NCBI GenBank assembly: GCA_004173235.1
Contig: SEAC01000007.1
Span: 1-64,000 of the forward strand
Direction of reading: 5' to 3'
Length of the DNA: 64,000 nucleotides
DNA from: Chitinophagaceae bacterium
GTDB lineage: Bacteria > Bacteroidota > Bacteroidia > Chitinophagales > Chitinophagaceae
Below, piece by piece: positions 14,622 to 22,360 of the stretch. Position 1 is the stretch's first letter, and every line of letters begins with the position of its first letter. The notes beneath the pieces are model-generated. The model did no database searches and was not told where the DNA came from. It worked only from the letters and a program-made list of their open reading frames with translations. Both the position numbers and the translations under genes were made by a program.

Positions 14622-15551
14622 TCAGGCTCCTTTGCGGAAATCCGTTTTGTGGAGCTGTCCCGACTGCGCGAGGTCTTTGTGGATGTTGTCGAGTATGCCG
14701 TTGATGAACTGGCCGCTTTGCGCGGTGCTGTATTCTTTCGCCAGCTCGATGTATTCGTTGATGGTCACCTTGGGCGGAATGGTTTCGAAGTAGAGCAATT
14801 CGGCCACACCCATCTTCATCAGGATCATGTCGAGTGCGGCGATGCGCTCGGCGTCCCAGTTTTTGAGCTTCGGGTGAATGTATTGCTCGAGGTGCTCCTG
14901 TTTTTCGATCACCGTGCTGAGCAGGCTGCGGGCAAACTGCAGCTTCTCTGTTGAAATGTATTGATCAATACGGAACGAGCCGGGCTTTTGCAGAAAACCC
15001 TGTACCAGCTGCACGGTCATTTCGCCATCGTCGTCCCAATTGGAAAACAGTTCTTCGATGTGGTTGGTGAACGATTCGTTGGGCAGCAGCAGCTCTTCGA
15101 AGATGTAGCCTATGATGGCGCGCTCGCTCTTTTTATCGCGCGATTCGCTGGCGATGTATCCCTGGTACTCGCTGCTTTCGGCGAGCCGTACATAGGTTTG
15201 CCGAACGAGGTCTCTGTCGATGCGCAGCTCGGGTTTCGATTGCGCCCACTCGGCCTTCAGCGATTCGTCTTCGCGGAGCGTCCACAGCAGCTCGTTGCCT
15301 GCGATCTTCGTGTTGACGTTGAGGTCTTCGGTAGAGGGCAAGTGCTTGGAACGTCGTTGGTACGAATCCGTTTCGGCATAACCGGCCACTTCCGAAATAA
15401 AATAAAGCAGGTATTGCAGCAGTTCACGCGAGCCGTCGAAGTGCTTTTGCAGCAGTCGCTGCGGTTCCCCGGGCTTTCCCCCTCCCTCCTGGGTAGTCAA
15501 CGTATACAAAGTCTGCATCACTTTCACCCGGATATTCCTTCTGCTGATCAT
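14622..15551 (-). CDS. nusB: Transcription antitermination factor NusB
   Basis: 309 residues, the long form seen in Bacteroidota; E. coli NusB has about 139. The N-terminus MISRRNIRVKVMQTLYTL and the C-terminal NusB fold with ERIAALDMILMKMGVAEL and PPKVTINEYIELAKEYST are diagnostic; the middle is a lineage-specific helical insertion. NusB with NusE (S10) binds boxA RNA during rRNA transcription. I prefer ATG 15551 to the in-frame ATG at 15575, because the -7 box lies at 15573-15580 and would overlap the earlier start. Confidence 0.93.
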   Translation of the reverse strand: MISRRNIRVKVMQTLYTLTTQEGGGKPGEPQRLLQKHFDGSRELLQYLLYFISEVAGYAETDSYQRRSKHLPSTEDLNVNTKIAGNELLWTLREDESLKAEWAQSKPELRIDRDLVRQTYVRLAESSEYQGYIASESRDKKSERAIIGYIFEELLLPNESFTNHIEELFSNWDDDGEMTVQLVQGFLQKPGSFRIDQYISTEKLQFARSLLSTVIEKQEHLEQYIHPKLKNWDAERIAALDMILMKMGVAELLYFETIPPKVTINEYIELAKEYSTAQSGQFINGILDNIHKDLAQSGQLHKTDFRKGA

Positions 15552-15572
15552 CGGTAAGAACTTTTGAGCGGG

Positions 15573-15580
15573 CAAAGATA
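15573..15580 (-). promoter_or_regulatory. -7 promoter box for nusB
   Basis: TATCTTTG on the minus strand, 21 nt before the chosen nusB start. It decides the start in favour of ATG 15551. Confidence 0.65.
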
Positions 15581-15582
15581 GC

Positions 15583-15687
15583 AGTTTACAGTTTCAGGTT
15601 TTCAGTTTCCAGTTGCATGCTACACCACGTCCCTAACCCAAAACTGAAATCCGAAAACTGTAAACTGAAAACTGTAAACTGAAAACG
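15583..15687. repeat. AAACTGT-family heptamer arrays, inverted pair
   Basis: Left arm (15583-15614) has CAGTTTACAGTTT and related units; right arm (15642-15687) has about six tandem units of AAACTGT/AAACTGA. They flank about 27 bases of unique sequence without a terminator. The family recurs at 51501-51570. Confidence 0.85.
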
Positions 15688-15691
15688 ATCT

Positions 15692-16465
15692 TTATTCATA
15701 CAACCCCGCCGCCGTCTTCTCCGCCAGCCCCTTGGGCAGCAGCCACACGAGGAAGGCACCTACTTTGTTGATGACGCCGGTAACGAGTTCTGCGCGGCCG
15801 GCAAGGGTTGCTTTCACGGCCGCCTCTCCCACCGCTTCGGGTGTCATGTTGACCTTTTCGGCTGCTTTCAAAGCCTTCACACCTACCTGCGCGCGGTCGG
15901 CAAAGTTGGTGTCGGTGGCGCCCGGGCAAACGCAGGTGACCGAAACCGGCGTTTTGCGCAGCTCGTAGCGGAGGCCCCGGCTGAATGTGAGCACAAAGGC
16001 TTTGCTCGCCGCATAGATGCTCAGGAACGGCACCGACTGGTAGGCCGCCGACGATGCGATGTTGAGCAGCCAGGCCTTCGGGTGCTTCTTCAGTTCGGGC
16101 AGGAAAAGATGCGTCAGCGCCACCACTGCGTTCATGTTCACCTGCATCATATTCAGCTGCCCGTCGAGCGGAAGGTCGGCGAAGGCGCCGCTGCTGCCAT
16201 AGCCGGCATTGTTCACCAGCCCCTGCACCGCAAAGCCCGAAGTGCTGCACCAATCGAGCAGCCGCTGCGGCGCGCCGGCATCGCCCAGGTCTTCGGAACG
16301 CCACTGCGCATCCACCTTAAAATCGTTGCGGATGGCCGCTGCAGCGCTTTCGAGCTCCGTCGGGTTGCGCGCTACCAGCAGCACATTGTACCCGCGGCCT
16401 GCCCACCCGCGGGCGATGGCCAGACCAATTCCTTTCGAGGCGCCGGTGATGAGAATGTAATTCAT
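15692..16465 (-). CDS. Short-chain dehydrogenase/reductase
   Basis: 257 residues, classical SDR. The cofactor motif is TGASKGIG (7-14), NNAG is at 85-88, and the catalytic set Ser139, Tyr151 and Lys155 lies in IASSAAYQ and YAASK. The C-terminal part resembles the DltE/YqjQ-like group; the substrate is unknown. It is probably cytoplasmic and NADP-dependent, because basic residues follow the glycine motif (VARNPTE). It starts next to a GGGGTAAT array. Confidence 0.9.
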   Translation of the reverse strand: MNYILITGASKGIGLAIARGWAGRGYNVLLVARNPTELESAAAAIRNDFKVDAQWRSEDLGDAGAPQRLLDWCSTSGFAVQGLVNNAGYGSSGAFADLPLDGQLNMMQVNMNAVVALTHLFLPELKKHPKAWLLNIASSAAYQSVPFLSIYAASKAFVLTFSRGLRYELRKTPVSVTCVCPGATDTNFADRAQVGVKALKAAEKVNMTPEAVGEAAVKATLAGRAELVTGVINKVGAFLVWLLPKGLAEKTAAGLYE

Positions 16466-16638
16466 GGGAGAATGGGGTAATGGGTTAATGGGGTAATGGG
16501 GTAATGGGGTGATCTGCTAATGCCTGCCCGAAAGAGCAAAGCGAAGGCTGGGGGGTAATGTGCTCATGGAAGGCGGGTAACGAAAAGCTCCCTCGCGGGA
16601 GCCAACTTCGTTATTCGATATTCATTATTCGATATTCC
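16466..16638. repeat. GGGGTAAT octamer array, hairpin and CGATATT array
   Basis: 16469-16512 holds about five tandem GGGGTAAT-like octamers, with a weaker copy near 16552. A G/C hairpin (AGCTCCCTCGCGGGAGCC, 16588-16605) follows, and then 16610-16636 has TTATTCGATATTC repeated twice. Two different repeat families meet in one gap. The hairpin may terminate the PhyH-like gene on the minus strand. Confidence 0.75.
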
Positions 16639-16639
16639 T

Positions 16640-17455
16640 TTAGTTCTGCACCGTGCTGGCAAGCCTGTGATAGAACGGCGTTTTGCTGCTGTCGTCTTTG
16701 GGCATGTACTTGCCGGTAACAACGGGCACATACATCACGCGGCGGCGGCTGGCCTCGCCATAGTGCGGCGACTGCTGCACGCGGTGCCAGAGGCGGCCAT
16801 CGTGCACCGTGAGATCGCCTGCGCCGATGTTGAAGCCCACTTCACGGGGGTCGGGCTTGTGGTCGATGAAGTACTTTTTGCCAAACAGCAGGCGCAGGAT
16901 GCCCTGCGTATGTGTGCCGGGCAGGATGCGGAGGCCGCCATTGTCGATAGGGCAGTTATCCAGGTGAATGCCGACGTTGAGCATCGGCATGATGCGCTGT
17001 CCGAGGAAGAGGTCGCGGGGCGAGTCGGTATGCCAGCCCATTTGCGAAAAGGCGCTGTTGGGCGTGCGCACATAGTTGTTGAGCACCAGGCCGTCTTTCT
17101 CATACTCGCCGATTCGGCCTTCGAAGGGAGCCACCAGAGCTGTGAGCGCCTGCAGGCGCGGATCGCGGAGCAGGTGCTGCAGCATGGGGCTGAACTTGGA
17201 GGTGAAGCAAATGCGTTGGATGGTCTTATTGCCGTCTTCGTCCTTGCCGAATTTCAGCGGAATGCCATGGATCTTATCAACGTTCTCATCGAGCAATTTC
17301 TGCTCCACGCGGCTCACCTCGGCGCGGATTTCCAGCACCCGCTCCATCGGGAGGTAGTTGCGGAACATGAGCACGCCGTGTTTTTGGAAAAATGCGAGTT
17401 GCTCCTCGGTGATCGTTTCGCCCAGCACAAAATCAGGTATCGTGAATTTCCTCAT
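16640..17455 (-). CDS. Phytanoyl-CoA dioxygenase (PhyH) family protein
   Basis: 271 residues of the Fe(II)/2-oxoglutarate oxygenase fold. The metal ligands are His142 and Asp144 in GWHTDSP and His224 in GRLWHRVQQ; an Arg in EASRRRVMYVPV probably binds 2-oxoglutarate. PhyH-type enzymes hydroxylate small molecules; the substrate here cannot be read from sequence. It has no signal peptide. It stands alone between repeat-rich gaps; a separate promoter was not clearly identified. Confidence 0.88.
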   Translation of the reverse strand: MRKFTIPDFVLGETITEEQLAFFQKHGVLMFRNYLPMERVLEIRAEVSRVEQKLLDENVDKIHGIPLKFGKDEDGNKTIQRICFTSKFSPMLQHLLRDPRLQALTALVAPFEGRIGEYEKDGLVLNNYVRTPNSAFSQMGWHTDSPRDLFLGQRIMPMLNVGIHLDNCPIDNGGLRILPGTHTQGILRLLFGKKYFIDHKPDPREVGFNIGAGDLTVHDGRLWHRVQQSPHYGEASRRRVMYVPVVTGKYMPKDDSSKTPFYHRLASTVQN

Positions 17456-17553
17456 TACAGACTCAGGTTTTAAAAGGGTGGTCGGGGTGCCGCCCAGGAA
17501 TGGTGGATTTCCGCCCTAAAACAACGCAAAAATATGGAGCCTGCCAAAGCATT

Positions 17554-18195
17554 TTAGCGGAAAGCCGCCTTTTTACCGACCAGATAGCAGAAATAGGTCA
17601 GCAAGGGTGCCGCCAGCACATCTATGGTATAGTGCACGTGTTGCACCAGCACCAGCACTCCAACGGCGCAACCTGCAGCCAGAGCAAGCCACTTGCGCCA
17701 GCCCGGCGGGAAGCAGTACGCAAACAGGAACAGAGTGGCCGTGTGACCGGAATAGAAAAGGTCTTTGGTGATGAAGGTTTCGCCGTAAAAGCGGTTGGCA
17801 AGCGGGTCGATGAGCGGAATGAGGCCCGGCGGCGTGTCGAGGGCCGTCACGAAGATGGTGCCCATGCGGCTGGCTGTAAGCAGCGCAAAGCCCCAGGCAA
17901 ATACCAAAAGGAAGCGCGGGCTACGGACGGCCTGCCACACCCCGAGCAGCGCGACGCCCCAGATGCAGCTGAACACCGCAATGGACACATCGTGGGCAGG
18001 AAGCCACGCCAGCACCGGGTCGTGGAGCAGGTGGCCGGGGCGGGCCTCGATAAATTGAAAGAATGGAGGCAGCAGCGCCAGCATCACCAGCGCGAGCCCG
18101 ACGCCCAGCAGCAGGCTGCGGCGGAAGCACTTGTCGCGCCACGAGGCATCCCATCGGTCGGCGGCTGCATCAAAGTGATCGGTGGCGTGGGGCAT
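17554..18195 (-). CDS. PAP2/sphingomyelin-synthase-like membrane phosphatase
   Basis: 213 residues with about six membrane helices. The C-terminal part carries YSGHTATLFLFAYC and HVHYTIDVLAAP, the two His-containing motifs of the PAP2_C (sphingomyelin synthase-like) branch of lipid phosphatases/transferases. It probably acts on a lipid head group in the inner membrane. Bacteroidota make sphingolipids, so a sphingolipid role is possible but is only inference. I chose ATG 18195, just before PHATDHFDAAADRW; an upstream in-frame ATG at 18369 would add residues read from the groES control region. Confidence 0.8.
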   Translation of the reverse strand: MPHATDHFDAAADRWDASWRDKCFRRSLLLGVGLALVMLALLPPFFQFIEARPGHLLHDPVLAWLPAHDVSIAVFSCIWGVALLGVWQAVRSPRFLLVFAWGFALLTASRMGTIFVTALDTPPGLIPLIDPLANRFYGETFITKDLFYSGHTATLFLFAYCFPPGWRKWLALAAGCAVGVLVLVQHVHYTIDVLAAPLLTYFCYLVGKKAAFR

Positions 18196-18296
18196 GGGCC
18201 GCAATGTTACGAAGCGTTTGGAAGCCGCCCGGCAAACTGACAGATTTTCGCGCCGCTTGTCAGGAAATGGCCGCGCATCCTGAAAAAAATTCCGGC

Positions 18297-18319
18297 AAAC
18301 CGGAAATAAATTCCGGTTT
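18297..18319. promoter_or_regulatory. Inverted repeat upstream of groES, possible operator
   Basis: Perfect 9-bp arms AAACCGGAA and TTCCGGTTT around a 5-base spacer, about 55 bp before the groES -7 box, with a half site AATTCCGG just upstream. It is not a CIRCE element. It lies between the divergent PAP2-like gene and groES. Confidence 0.45.
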
Positions 18320-18372
18320 CGGCCCATGGCACGTATTTCGATCCCTGCTGCGCACCCGCTACGGAACACGCG

Positions 18373-18380
18373 TACCTTGC
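18373..18380 (+). promoter_or_regulatory. Probable -7 promoter box for groES-groEL
   Basis: TACCTTGC is one base off the TAnnTTTG pattern, with a 38-nt leader to the groES ATG. Confidence 0.45.
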
Positions 18381-18418
18381 GGCCCTCAACTATTCAATCA
18401 AACCAAAATTTCATACGT

Positions 18419-18628
18419 ATGTCGAACAAAGTAAATGTTACCCCCCTCCACGACAGAGTGATCGTGAAACCGGCTGCTGCTGAAGAAAAAACGGCCGGCG
18501 GTATCATTATCGTAACCGTGAAGGAAGGCGACACTGTTCTTTATGGCAAATACGCAGGCACGGAGATATCGATCGAAGGCGACGACTTCCTGATCATGCG
18601 CGAAAGCGATATCCTGGCGATCGTTTAG
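18419..18628 (+). CDS. groES: Co-chaperonin GroES with an internal deletion
   Basis: 69 residues instead of the usual 90-97. The N-terminus ([18 protein letters not shown]) and the mobile loop [10 protein letters not shown] are normal, and so is the C-terminal half from [15 protein letters not shown] to SDILAIV. The roughly 25 residues that normally follow GGIII (the P-D-T-x-x-E-K-P strand and the V-x-A-V-G roof hairpin) are missing without a frame change. The GroEL-binding loop is kept, but part of the beta barrel and the dome are lost. Either the gene is really shortened or a deletion arose in this clone or assembly. It is followed by groEL, so the operon is otherwise normal. Confidence 0.88.
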   Translation: MSNKVNVTPLHDRVIVKPAAAEEKTAGGIIIVTVKEGDTVLYGKYAGTEISIEGDDFLIMRESDILAIV

Positions 18629-18634
18629 CCGTTT

Positions 18635-18717
18635 GTCACCCTTCGGCTCCGCTCAGGGTGACAATGCGCCCGCTCCCCTGTCATCCTGAGCGGAGCGCAG
18701 CGAAGTCGAAGGATGAC
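18635..18717. repeat. REP-like inverted element between groES and groEL
   Basis: Left part (18635-18663) has CACCCTTCGGCTCCGCTCAG plus GGTGAC; right part (18679-18717) has TCATCCTGAGCGGAGCGCAG and then CGAAGTCGAAGGATGA. The two are imperfect inverted copies and could fold into a long stem. It resembles short palindromic repeats (GTCATCCTGAGC type) seen in many bacterial genomes. Confidence 0.75.
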
Positions 18718-18749
18718 CACACTCATTTAAAATTTCAAACACAAATACA

Positions 18750-20387
18750 ATGGCAAAACAACTGTTTTTCGAAACTGATGCCCGCAATAAAATGAAGAAA
18801 GGCGTGGACGTCCTCGCCAACGCAGTAAAGGTTACCCTCGGTCCCAAAGGCCGCAACGTGGTGATTGAAAAGAAATTCGGTGCTCCCGCCGTAACCAAGG
18901 ACGGTGTATCCGTAGCCAAGGAAATTGAGCTGGAAGACGCCATCGAGAACATGGGCGCACAAATGGTGAAGGAAGTAGCTTCCAAAACCGCCGACATCGC
19001 AGGTGACGGCACCACCACCGCTACCGTGCTCGCACAGGCCATCATCACCGAAGGCCTCAAGAACGTTGCCGCAGGCGCCAACCCCATGGACCTGAAGCGC
19101 GGTATCGAAAAGGCTGTAAAGGCTGTAGTAGAAAACCTGAAGTCGCAGAGCCAGACCGTAGGCAACGACAACCAGAAGATCGAGCAGGTGGCTACGATCT
19201 CCGCCAACAACGACAGCGAGATCGGAAAGCTCATTGCCGAAGCGATGGCCAAGGTTTCCAAAGACGGTGTGATCACCATCGAAGAAGCAAAAGGCATCGA
19301 AACAACCGTTGATGTGGTAGAAGGCATGCAGTTCGACCGCGGTTATATCTCTCCCTACTTCGTTACGAACAGCGAAAAGATGCAGGCCGAGCTCGACCGC
19401 CCCTACATCATGATCTACGACAAGAAGGTGTCTTCGATGAAAGACATCCTCCCCATCCTCGAAAAAGTTGCCCAGCAAGGCGCGCCCCTGCTGATCATCG
19501 CTGAAGACCTCGAAGGCGAAGCGCTGGCTACCCTCGTGGTGAACAAACTGCGCGGCACCCTGAAGATCGCTGCCGTAAAGGCTCCGGGCTTCGGCGACCG
19601 CCGCAAGGAAATGCTCCAGGACATTGCCGTGCTCACCAAGGGCATCGTGATCTCCGAAGAGCAGGGCTACAAGCTCGAGAACGCCGACCTCACCTACCTG
19701 GGCCGCGCCGAGCGCGTGGTTGTTGACAAAGACAACACAACCGTTGTTGGTGGCTCGGGCGAGAAAGACGCGATCACGGCGCGCATCAACCAGATCCGTG
19801 CGCAGATCGAGAACACTACTTCCGACTACGACCGTGAGAAGCTGCAGGAGCGCCTGGCCAAGCTGAGTGGCGGTGTTGCCGTACTCCACGTCGGTGCTGC
19901 TACGGAAGTGGAAATGAAAGAAAAGAAAGACCGCGTAGACGACGCCCTGCACGCTACCCGCGCTGCCGTTGAAGAAGGCATCGTTCCCGGCGGTGGTGTG
20001 GCCTATGTGCGCGCCATCGAATCGCTCAACAACGTAGATACGCTCAACAGTGACGAAGCAACGGGTGTGCAGATCATCCGCCGCTCGCTCGAAGAGCCCC
20101 TGCGCCAGATCGTTGCCAACGGTGGCCTCGAAGGATCGGTTGTAGTGAACAAGGTTCGCGAAGGCAAAGGCGACTTCGGCTTCAACGCACGCACCGAAGT
20201 TTACGAGAACCTCATCGCAGCCGGTGTGATCGACCCCACGAAAGTGAGCCGCATCGCCCTGGAGAACGCCGCATCGATCGCAGGTATGTTGCTGACCACA
20301 GAGTGCGTGGTTGCCGATAAGCCCGAGCCGAAGTCGGCCGCCGGTGCACCTGCAGGAATGCCGGGCATGGGTGGAATGGACTACTAA
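18750..20387 (+). CDS. groEL: Chaperonin GroEL
   Basis: 545 residues, full length. Hallmarks are the ATP-binding [12 protein letters not shown] (about 86-97), the KRGIEKAV helix, [18 protein letters not shown] near 405 and the C-terminal GGM-rich tail ([10 protein letters not shown]). It forms the double-ring folding chamber with GroES. It is the second gene of the operon, 121 bp after groES with a REP-like element between. The missing region of the partner GroES makes the pair worth checking. Confidence 0.99.
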   Translation: MAKQLFFETDARNKMKKGVDVLANAVKVTLGPKGRNVVIEKKFGAPAVTKDGVSVAKEIELEDAIENMGAQMVKEVASKTADIAGDGTTTATVLAQAIITEGLKNVAAGANPMDLKRGIEKAVKAVVENLKSQSQTVGNDNQKIEQVATISANNDSEIGKLIAEAMAKVSKDGVITIEEAKGIETTVDVVEGMQFDRGYISPYFVTNSEKMQAELDRPYIMIYDKKVSSMKDILPILEKVAQQGAPLLIIAEDLEGEALATLVVNKLRGTLKIAAVKAPGFGDRRKEMLQDIAVLTKGIVISEEQGYKLENADLTYLGRAERVVVDKDNTTVVGGSGEKDAITARINQIRAQIENTTSDYDREKLQERLAKLSGGVAVLHVGAATEVEMKEKKDRVDDALHATRAAVEEGIVPGGGVAYVRAIESLNNVDTLNSDEATGVQIIRRSLEEPLRQIVANGGLEGSVVVNKVREGKGDFGFNARTEVYENLIAAGVIDPTKVSRIALENAASIAGMLLTTECVVADKPEPKSAAGAPAGMPGMGGMDY

Positions 20388-20390
20388 GAG

Positions 20391-20451
20391 GATGTCTGAT
20401 GTCCGATGTCTGATGTGAGATGTGAGATGTGAAATGTGAGATGTGTGATGG
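20391..20451 (+). repeat. GATGTCT-family heptamer array
   Basis: About eight tandem heptamers, drifting from GATGTCT to GATGTGA, just after the groEL stop. The same family is at 31788-31865 and 38119-38262. Confidence 0.9.
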
Positions 20452-20477
20452 AAACATCAGCAGCTGAAAATAAGAAG

Positions 20478-20506
20478 AGTGCCTGGCGAAAGCCGGGCAC
20501 TTTTTC
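20478..20506 (+). terminator. Intrinsic terminator of groEL
   Basis: Stem AGTGCCTGGC/GCCGGGCACT (one G-T pair), GAAA loop and a T5 tail. Confidence 0.9.
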
Positions 20507-20689
20507 GTTGGCAGCGTTCGTAAAAAAAACCAAAAAATATTTTTACGGATGGGATTAGTAAAGCAACAAAGTCTGTAACTTAGAAGAACCATCCCGCGAT
20601 CGACCAGTCGCTTCCGCCTTTGGCCTGGTGTTTGACAACCATTGTCCTTTGAAAATCAGACATTTCTGTTAACTCTTAAATGGTTTTTT

Positions 20690-20800
20690 ATGTTGTCTAA
20701 AATGATCCGTTGGTTCAAAAACCGCTTCTCCAACAACAGCAAAAAGCCCGGTTCGAAACGCAGCGGCTTCAATGCCGACAATCCCTTCCTCATTCTTTGA
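20690..20800 (+). CDS. Possible small basic peptide
   Basis: 36 codons from ATG: an N-terminal amphipathic stretch (MLSKMIRWFKNRF) followed by a Ser/Asn/Lys-rich region (SNNSKKPGSKRSG) and a hydrophobic end (NPFLIL). No homologous family is recognised. It has no obvious -7 box, and the surrounding 550 bp contain no other gene. It may be a real small protein or chance. Confidence 0.3.
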   Translation: MLSKMIRWFKNRFSNNSKKPGSKRSGFNADNPFLIL

Positions 20801-20984
20801 GAAGGCCTTCTTCTTTTACTACAATACCTGGATGTTTTCCAACAGCATTTTATTTTGGTACCGTCTGAAATCCAATACCTGTTGCGACCCGTTAATCGTA
20901 CCGAGAAGAACCGTTTTCCTTGCCGGTACATATGGCCTACCCTGCGGTGCCATTCGGGCTGAAGCCATGCTGCTATAAATGAAT

Positions 20985-21010
20985 GAATCCCGGCCGGCGC
21001 GCCGGGATTC
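20985..21010. terminator. G/C-rich hairpin before the porin gene
   Basis: Perfect 10-bp stem GAATCCCGGC/GCCGGGATTC with a 6-base loop; only a short T run follows (GCTTTTGG). It could be a weak terminator or a 5' mRNA structure. Confidence 0.5.
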
Positions 21011-21057
21011 GCTTTTGGCAAAAAAGTTGCATGGTCGGGGTTCTAAAGAACATTCTT

Positions 21058-21735
21058 ATGCGAAAATTGATGACAGCTGCCCTCCTGATGGCGGGCACTC
21101 TTGCAGCCAACGCGCAGCAGATCCGCGGGGGCGTCAATCTGGCCAACATTTCCACAACGGCTTCCGGCCGCGCCGACGAATCGAACATGCTCACTTCCTT
21201 CCAGATCGGGCTACTGGGCGACATCAAGCTCGGAACACCCATGCTGGCCTTGCAGTCGGGCGTATTGTTTACGGGTAAAGGCGCGAAAGTGCAGTACCGC
21301 GAGCCCGGCCAGGCAGGCTACTACAAGCAAAGCGTGAATCCCTACTACATTGAAGTGCCGGTGAACCTGTTGGTGAAGCCGCCCATCGGTGCGGGTAGTC
21401 ACTTCTTCATTGGCGCGGGCCCTTACATTGCAGTGGGCGTGGCCGGCAAAGCGCGCACCGAAGGCAGCGCCGTGCTGGGCGTCAACAGCGAGCGCTCGAT
21501 CCGCTTCTCGAACGATGATCCAACCACGTTCAACCAGGAAGAAGGCACGGGCTTCGGCATCTTGCGCCGCTTCGACTACGGCCTCAACGGCACCGCCGGC
21601 TTCGAGGGCAAGTTTGCAGTAATAGGCGTCAACTACGGCCTCGGCCTCGCCAAGCTTCAATCGGGCAGCAACAGCAGCGCCGACGATGCGAACAAGCACC
21701 GCGTGCTGAGTTTATTTGTGGGCATTAAGCTGTAG
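21058..21735 (+). CDS. Porin-family outer-membrane beta-barrel protein
   Basis: 225 residues with a signal peptide (MRKLMTAALLMAGTLAANAQ, cleavage after ANA-Q), then alternating short amphipathic strands typical of the PorT-like 8-stranded barrel: IRGGVNLANIS, FQIGLLGDIKL, ALQSGVLFTGKGAKV, YYIEVPVNLLVK, HFFIGAGPYIAVGV, and a last strand HRVLSLFVGIKL. These small barrels are abundant in Bacteroidota; individual roles are mostly unknown. The ATG at 21058 is chosen because it begins the signal peptide. Confidence 0.85.
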   Translation: MRKLMTAALLMAGTLAANAQQIRGGVNLANISTTASGRADESNMLTSFQIGLLGDIKLGTPMLALQSGVLFTGKGAKVQYREPGQAGYYKQSVNPYYIEVPVNLLVKPPIGAGSHFFIGAGPYIAVGVAGKARTEGSAVLGVNSERSIRFSNDDPTTFNQEEGTGFGILRRFDYGLNGTAGFEGKFAVIGVNYGLGLAKLQSGSNSSADDANKHRVLSLFVGIKL

Positions 21736-21744
21736 TGGTAGAAA

Positions 21745-21857
21745 CGCGTGAGCCGTGAGCCGTGAACGCTTTCGCCAGCAACAAAAAACGGATGTCTTTG
21801 GCATCCGTTCTCTATACCGGGCAATGCGAGCTAACGGCTCACGGCTCACGGTTCACG
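21745..21857. repeat. Heptamer arrays (CGGCTCA family) flanking a terminator
   Basis: Left arm 21745-21769 (CGTGAGC units), right arm 21828-21857 (CGGCTCA units, opposite sense), with the terminator at 21787-21809 between. It separates the convergent porin and IscA-type genes. Confidence 0.88.
21787..21809. terminator. Terminator between the porin and IscA-type genes
   Basis: 8-bp stem AACGGATG/CATCCGTT. On the minus strand it is followed by a T run (complement of ACAAAAAAC), so it best serves the IscA-type gene. Confidence 0.7.
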
Positions 21858-21860
21858 CCG

Positions 21861-22202
21861 TCACACTGCAAAACTGCTTCCGCAGCCGCAGGTCGTGGAG
21901 GCGTTGGGGTTGCTAAAGGTGAAGCCGCGGTTGGACAGGCCGTTCTCCCAATCCACCTGCACACCAAAGAGGTACAGCTCGTGGCTGCGGTCCATGATGA
22001 AATGAACGCCATCGGCTTCGTAATCGGCATCATTGTCTTTGCGCTCGTCGAATTCCAGCACATAGGAAAGTCCGGAGCAGCCGCCACCCTTAACGCCGAT
22101 GCGCAGCTCTTTGCCGGCATCATGCCCGGAAGCCAGCAGGCGCTCGATCTCGGCCGACGCGCTCGCGGTGAATCGTACGGGGCTCATTGTTGTCGTTTCC
22201 AT
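21861..22202 (-). CDS. IscA/ErpA-type iron-sulfur cluster assembly protein
   Basis: 113 residues, A-type carrier. The three conserved cysteines are present: one in KGGGCSGLSY and two in the C-terminal TTCGCGSSF. It accepts Fe-S clusters from the scaffold and passes them to target enzymes. No isc or suf genes adjoin it. The ATG at 22202 lies 4 nt after a perfect -7 box, so the message is probably leaderless. Confidence 0.94.
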   Translation of the reverse strand: METTTMSPVRFTASASAEIERLLASGHDAGKELRIGVKGGGCSGLSYVLEFDERKDNDADYEADGVHFIMDRSHELYLFGVQVDWENGLSNRGFTFSNPNASTTCGCGSSFAV

Positions 22203-22206
22203 AGTG

Positions 22207-22214
22207 CAAAAATA
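22207..22214 (-). promoter_or_regulatory. -7 promoter box for the IscA-type gene
   Basis: TATTTTTG on the minus strand, 4 nt from the start codon. Confidence 0.65.
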
Positions 22215-22345
22215 CGACAGATACCGCGGCGGCAGCGGCCATCATCAAATAATGGCAGTCCCTTGACAACGCAGCGTTTGCATTCCGGCAAAATGCCTCC
22301 ATCGCTGCAACTTTCCTCTCCTCGCGGGCCAACAGCCCTTTCCCG

Positions 22346-22353
22346 TACTTTTG
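22346..22353 (+). promoter_or_regulatory. -7 promoter box for the gene at 22361
   Basis: TACTTTTG, 7 nt before ATG 22361; a leaderless message is likely. Confidence 0.65.
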
Positions 22354-22360
22354 TCGCGCT

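Larger units (their letters stand above)
20511..21057. other. Gap of about 550 bp with little coding evidence
   Basis: Between the groEL terminator and the porin gene I see an AT-rich stretch (TAAAAAAAACC...ATATTTTTACGG), the possible small gene at 20690-20800 and a hairpin at 20985-21010. Other open frames here show no family features. An sRNA or leader could lie here but I cannot show one. Confidence 0.4.

Noticed and set aside
18196-18418. CIRCE heat-shock operator before groES
   Set aside because: No TTAGCACTC-N9-GAGTGCTAA-like pair can be found; another inverted repeat is reported instead.
20656-21021. Minus-strand 121-codon open frame in the groEL-porin gap
   Set aside because: Overlaps the hairpin and the possible small gene; no family features and no box.
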